This document shows positions 63,862 through 64,000 of a stretch of 64,000 bases of DNA, in pieces; the stretch's first letter is position 1; each line of letters opens with the position of its first letter. The stretch spans positions 41,156 through 105,155 of the forward strand of contig CAZUGA010000011.1 of the NCBI GenBank assembly GCA_964619885.1. The letters run 5' to 3'. The notes beneath the pieces were generated by a model. The model searched no databases and was not told the origin of the DNA. It was given only the letters and a program-made list of their open reading frames with translations. The DNA comes from CAZUGA01 sp964619885. GTDB lineage: Bacteria; Pseudomonadota; Gammaproteobacteria; Methylococcales; UBA1147. A program made the translations under genes and the position numbers.

Positions 63862-64000
63862 GAATTGCGTAATAAATAGAGTTCAATCGAGTCAGGCATC
63901 ATTTCAATGACCAAAGAAATAAATGCCTATTCGGATTCGATTCATTCACGGTAGATTTCAAGGTAGTTGTCGCATCAATAAAAAGATTAATGAATCGGTT

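Overview
The window looks like a chromosome segment of a gammaproteobacterium of moderate G+C. This rests on a complete Kdo/LPS-transport block (kdsD-kdsC-lptC-lptA-lptB) followed by rpoN, hpf and rapZ, plus lgt, a DUF2970 protein, a TorF-type porin and outer-membrane lipoproteins. I cannot name genus or species from sequence alone. The block differs from the usual order in lacking ptsN between hpf and rapZ and npr after rapZ.

Layout. 0-6.4 kb: LPS precursor synthesis, LPS transport, sigma-54, ribosome hibernation and RapZ. 6.5-23.1 kb: mostly housekeeping: MgtE Mg2+ transporter, Lgt, a UGT-type glycosyltransferase, a glyoxylate pair (tartronate semialdehyde reductase and hydroxypyruvate isomerase), a MOSC / conserved hypothetical / MoaD-like / glutaredoxin-like / MetH run, small membrane and secreted proteins, and an HTTM protein carrying a degenerate DCC-like domain. 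23.1-31.4 kb: a decayed accessory region. It starts at a 47-nt 3' fragment of a tRNA-Phe gene (a likely attachment-site scar) and holds two toxin-antitoxin modules, an intact class II Fic protein, a truncated and frameshifted hsdR, a TPR pseudogene, an internally deleted IS3-family element and several IS6-family copies or fragments. Another IS6 fragment lies at 63.6-63.9 kb.

31.5-58.5 kb: a large cell-surface glycan region. It contains five glycosyltransferases, a heparinase II/III-type protein, a NodB-type deacetylase, two membrane-anchored SGNH proteins (one with TPRs), an ABC exporter, three phosphotransferase (APH-fold) domains of which one is fused to a nucleotidyltransferase, a large outer-membrane barrel with an N-terminal DUF5666-like part, a second DUF5666 protein with two kinds of low-complexity repeat, and a DUF6502 protein. 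No Wzx flippase, Wzy polymerase or recognisable processive synthase is seen. My inference is that these genes make, modify and export an undescribed glycan or glycolipid. Three 17-bp palindromes of consensus RTGGGAWWWTTTNCCAC stand in front of two of its transcription units and may mark a shared regulator.

58.5-64 kb: an ECF sigma / anti-sigma / subtilisin-like protease operon with a candidate autoregulatory promoter, a TorF-type porin, a small lipoprotein and an IS6 remnant. No rRNA, intact tRNA or CRISPR array was found.
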